Part shown: in pieces, positions 61,835-64,000 of the stretch
Layout: every line of letters begins with the position of its first letter
Numbering within the stretch: position 1 is the stretch's first letter
Assembly (NCBI GenBank): GCA_944322345.1
Contig: CALUOO010000004.1
Location: 1-64,000, forward strand
Length of the DNA stretch: 64,000 nt
Reading direction: 5' to 3'
From: an uncultured Bacteroides sp.
Lineage (GTDB): Bacteria > Bacteroidota > Bacteroidia > Bacteroidales > Bacteroidaceae
Notes under the pieces: generated by a model
Database searches by the model: none
What the model saw: the letters and a program-made list of their open reading frames with translations, nothing else
Told to the model about the DNA's origin: nothing
Position numbers and translations under genes: made by a program

Positions 61835-63114
61835 GGCTTCACGGGGTCTATGAGTTGCTGGTATTGGGCTTTCGAGCTAATCCGTTTAAAGGAGCTCTTC
61901 CCTTCGGCTTCCAACTGCTGTATATGTTCACCAAACATCTTCATCAGCCGGATGTATTCACGTTCTTCCTCGTTTACCCAGTTTCCCTGCTTTCCGGTAT
62001 CCCAACTGTCCAAGATGCCCTGTAGCAGCGAACGGAGCCTGTCGGCTTGGTTCTTGTCTCCGCTTGCATCGTAGAACCGCAGCAACGGGGAAAGGGAGAC
62101 GATGTAGTTCTTCCGAACATCGCTGTTTGCCCTCCATCCCCTGTCATACGTCACCGGACGACGCAAATAGTCCAACTGATAGTTCTGTTCATAGTTCTTC
62201 CTCGTGACAGCCAAGTTGTTGTAAGGCTTCAAAGAATACCTCAATACCAGCCCTTCTGAATAGAGAAAGTTTTTCAGCTCCACCAGGATATCTTTGCCAA
62301 GCAGGAGTTGAGTACAATAAACAGGGCGACGAAGTTTCTCGGTTAAGTACCACGCTCCGGGACATTTCATCTTATTCCAACTGGGAATCTCTTTTGTGTC
62401 TATTCCCAACTTCTTCCACAGGGTTGCCTGCGGAGTGGGAAACATCAGGTCTGTCGGTTCGACAATCTCTATCCCCTTAAACAAACCTGCCCCATATTTC
62501 AAAAGATAATAAAAACAGGCATTCAGGTTAGAGTCAGACATCAGTATGGCATTCTCCGGCAATCCTGAGAGTTCGTTATAGAAATAAAAAAGCATGTCGG
62601 TAGAGTAAAGCCCACTCCTATACCATGCCTTACTCAACTCAATCAACTTCTCTTCCCGGTTCTGCTGCATGCAGTAAGTCATTGCCCATACATAGTCGTC
62701 CATAGTAGTCGGTTCAAGGGCGAGCAACTCTTCCAACAGGCGTTCCTTGTCTTTTCCGTCTGCAAACTGGAGGCTCAATTGTTTGTAGATGCGGCTCTTC
62801 GGAATGCAGCGTTTCATTTTACGGTAAATAACCTGTTCTTCTTTCTTCCACGCCGCTTTTTGCAGCGAATCGTCGAGGAAGAAATCATACTGTCCACGAC
62901 AGGCAAAATAGTAGTTCTCCCACGCCTTCTCATTCTTCTTGTCTTTCTTCAACTCGGCTTTCCAAAGTCTTTCCTGCTCCTGATACCACTCCTTGTCAAA
63001 GGGCAGAGGAACTTTCATTAGCCGGATATCCAGCGGTTCCACCTGCTGCCCCCACCCTGCCTGCGGAGTGAGCAGACAGAGAAGCATGCCTATCATATAA
63101 ATGTATTGTCTCAT
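61831..63114 (-). CDS. Exported protein of unknown function, paralogue of the next gene
   Basis: A 427-residue protein with a signal peptide (MRQYIYMIGMLLCLLTPQAGWG). The mature part is all helical in appearance and contains motifs such as WYRSGLYSTDMLFYFYNELSG and LPENAILMSDSN. Aligned by eye, it is clearly related to the edge-truncated protein upstream (FSYNELAGTEKNAVIFWDGS). I do not recognise a named family. The gene follows its paralogue by 2 bp, and its stop overlaps the sigma factor start, so the four genes form one operon. Confidence 0.8.
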   Translation of the reverse strand: MRQYIYMIGMLLCLLTPQAGWGQQVEPLDIRLMKVPLPFDKEWYQEQERLWKAELKKDKKNEKAWENYYFACRGQYDFFLDDSLQKAAWKKEEQVIYRKMKRCIPKSRIYKQLSLQFADGKDKERLLEELLALEPTTMDDYVWAMTYCMQQNREEKLIELSKAWYRSGLYSTDMLFYFYNELSGLPENAILMSDSNLNACFYYLLKYGAGLFKGIEIVEPTDLMFPTPQATLWKKLGIDTKEIPSWNKMKCPGAWYLTEKLRRPVYCTQLLLGKDILVELKNFLYSEGLVLRYSLKPYNNLAVTRKNYEQNYQLDYLRRPVTYDRGWRANSDVRKNYIVSLSPLLRFYDASGDKNQADRLRSLLQGILDSWDTGKQGNWVNEEEREYIRLMKMFGEHIQQLEAEGKSSFKRISSKAQYQQLIDPVKP

Positions 63115-63116
63115 TG

Positions 63117-64000
63117 CTAAAGGTTGTTGATGCTGTTCAGATACTCTTCTTTCACTTTGGGAGTAGCATAATCCGAACGGTCTATAATGGAACGGAGCAG
63201 ACTGTCAAGCTCTTCGTAGTGTGCCCGGTCGCCCGATTCCTTGTAGAATTTGAGGAGGGAACGGAAGGCGGGGATGTAGTAGAGATTTAGTGGCTCTATC
63301 CACTTAGAATCTATGTATGGTACGTCCTGATTTTTTGGAAAGAATGAAACACGCAAATAATCCAGTAAATAGATATGTTCGAAGTTACGGCGGAGCAAAG
63401 CCAGATTATCATACGTTTTTTCCGAATACTTCAGCAACAGTCCTTCGCAAGATAAATATTCTTTTTTAAAATAATGATTCTGCAACAGGAACTCCTGCAT
63501 ATAGAAAGGGAAATAAACCGGATATTTAGAATGACGAGCCACATGAGCCACAATATTCTTCCACTCCTCTCCTATTACAGTGTCATTCTTATACTCAGGC
63601 AATTCCAGTTCTGTAAATAACTGTTTCCTGTATAATGAGTCTGCTAACAATAAAGGAAAATTGACCACAGTTCTATCCGTAAACACTCCTTTCCCATGCT
63701 GAAGTATCAGCATACTGATGCCATCCATATAAGAACCGTCCCAAAAGATAACAGCATTCTTTTCCGTACCTGCCAACTCATTATAAGAGAAATTCAGACA
63801 TTGCTGAGGGAAAGTACCCGAACGATACCATTGGCGGCAAAGAGACTTTATCCGTTCCCTATCATTTATCAGTAGAAGATTCATCATATAATAAGGATAA
63901 TGTAATGTCTCGTTCGGCCATTTTTCCATAATCTTTATCACTTCTGCCGGACTGGAAGACTCTGACGGAAACAAGATATTCTTTATCACAGCACAAGTAG
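63117..64000 (-). CDS. Paralogue of the unknown exported protein, 5' end beyond the window
   Basis: An open frame of 294 codons runs from the window edge to a stop at 63117. A GTG at 63989 could be read as a start, but the frame stays open upstream (Thr-Cys-Ala before it), and alignment to the paralogue suggests that about 130 N-terminal residues, including a signal peptide, lie beyond the edge. Shared motifs: WYRSGTFPQQCLNFSYNELAG, and GLLLKYSEKTYDNLALLRRNFE compared with GLVLRYSLKPYNNLAVTRKNYE (partly shown). Function unknown. Confidence 0.78.
   Translation of the reverse strand, partial: TCAVIKNILFPSESSSPAEVIKIMEKWPNETLHYPYYMMNLLLINDRERIKSLCRQWYRSGTFPQQCLNFSYNELAGTEKNAVIFWDGSYMDGISMLILQHGKGVFTDRTVVNFPLLLADSLYRKQLFTELELPEYKNDTVIGEEWKNIVAHVARHSKYPVYFPFYMQEFLLQNHYFKKEYLSCEGLLLKYSEKTYDNLALLRRNFEHIYLLDYLRVSFFPKNQDVPYIDSKWIEPLNLYYIPAFRSLLKFYKESGDRAHYEELDSLLRSIIDRSDYATPKVKEEYLNSINNL

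Overview
The window reads as a stretch of a Bacteroides chromosome, or a very close Bacteroidales relative. The evidence is the SusC/SusD outer-membrane pair, promoters of the form TTTG / 19-20 nt / TAnnTTTG, missing Shine-Dalgarno sequences, BspA-type and PepSY-like lipoproteins, tRNA genes without an encoded CCA, and many Bacteroidales-only families (DUF4271, DUF3098, PG_1098/THUMP-like methyltransferase). I did not try to name the species.

Layout. 1-4360 is the right end of an integrated mobile element: an edge-truncated unknown protein, a DUF4143-type ATPase, a 23-bp tandem repeat, and a tyrosine recombinase whose promoter faces a 43-bp 3' fragment of tRNA-Met(CAT), the attachment site. 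4510-14041 runs rightward: an SLC13-type anion transporter, a THUMP-like methyltransferase, a Na+/Ca2+ exchanger, a GNAT protein, parE, coaD and a C-terminal processing protease. 14136-24429 is mixed: an SDR oxidoreductase, a BspA-type lipoprotein, a GH30 lipoprotein, a PepSY-like lipoprotein, tRNA-Gln, a tricorn-type protease and a PAP2 phosphatase with a predicted barrel. 24651-37163 is leftward housekeeping: tyrS; a LOG-DUF4271-hemD-rnpA-yidD-tatD operon; metK; and a methyltransferase-ftsX-DUF3098-uppP-truB-queA-folK operon. 37802-42608 is an isolated SusC/SusD pair. Then come miaB, a small membrane protein, an acetyl-CoA hydrolase/transferase, and the complete trp operon (47084-53640) in the order B-E-C-F-G-D-A. 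The right end (53711-64000) has a GNAT gene, an MG2-type surface protein, a large glutaminase-family protein, and an ECF sigma/anti-sigma operon led by two paralogous proteins of unknown function.

The most notable signals are not in the long genes. (1) Upstream of trpB there is a promoter, a 30-codon leader peptide with three consecutive Trp codons and a strong intrinsic terminator, a textbook arrangement for ribosome-mediated trp attenuation. (2) Five intergenic regions carry arrays of one exactly 22-bp tandem repeat (AAAGGTTAGCTGAC plus 8 variable bases); three of them contain opposed units that fold into long hairpins. (3) A second dispersed family has an 8-bp period (RAGTNNAC) and tends to occur as facing pairs around gene junctions. 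(4) A third array has ~23-bp units that are each a small palindrome. These arrays are also an annotation hazard, because they produce false start extensions and false small ORFs. Family assignments come from reading the translated sequence only; no database search was run.
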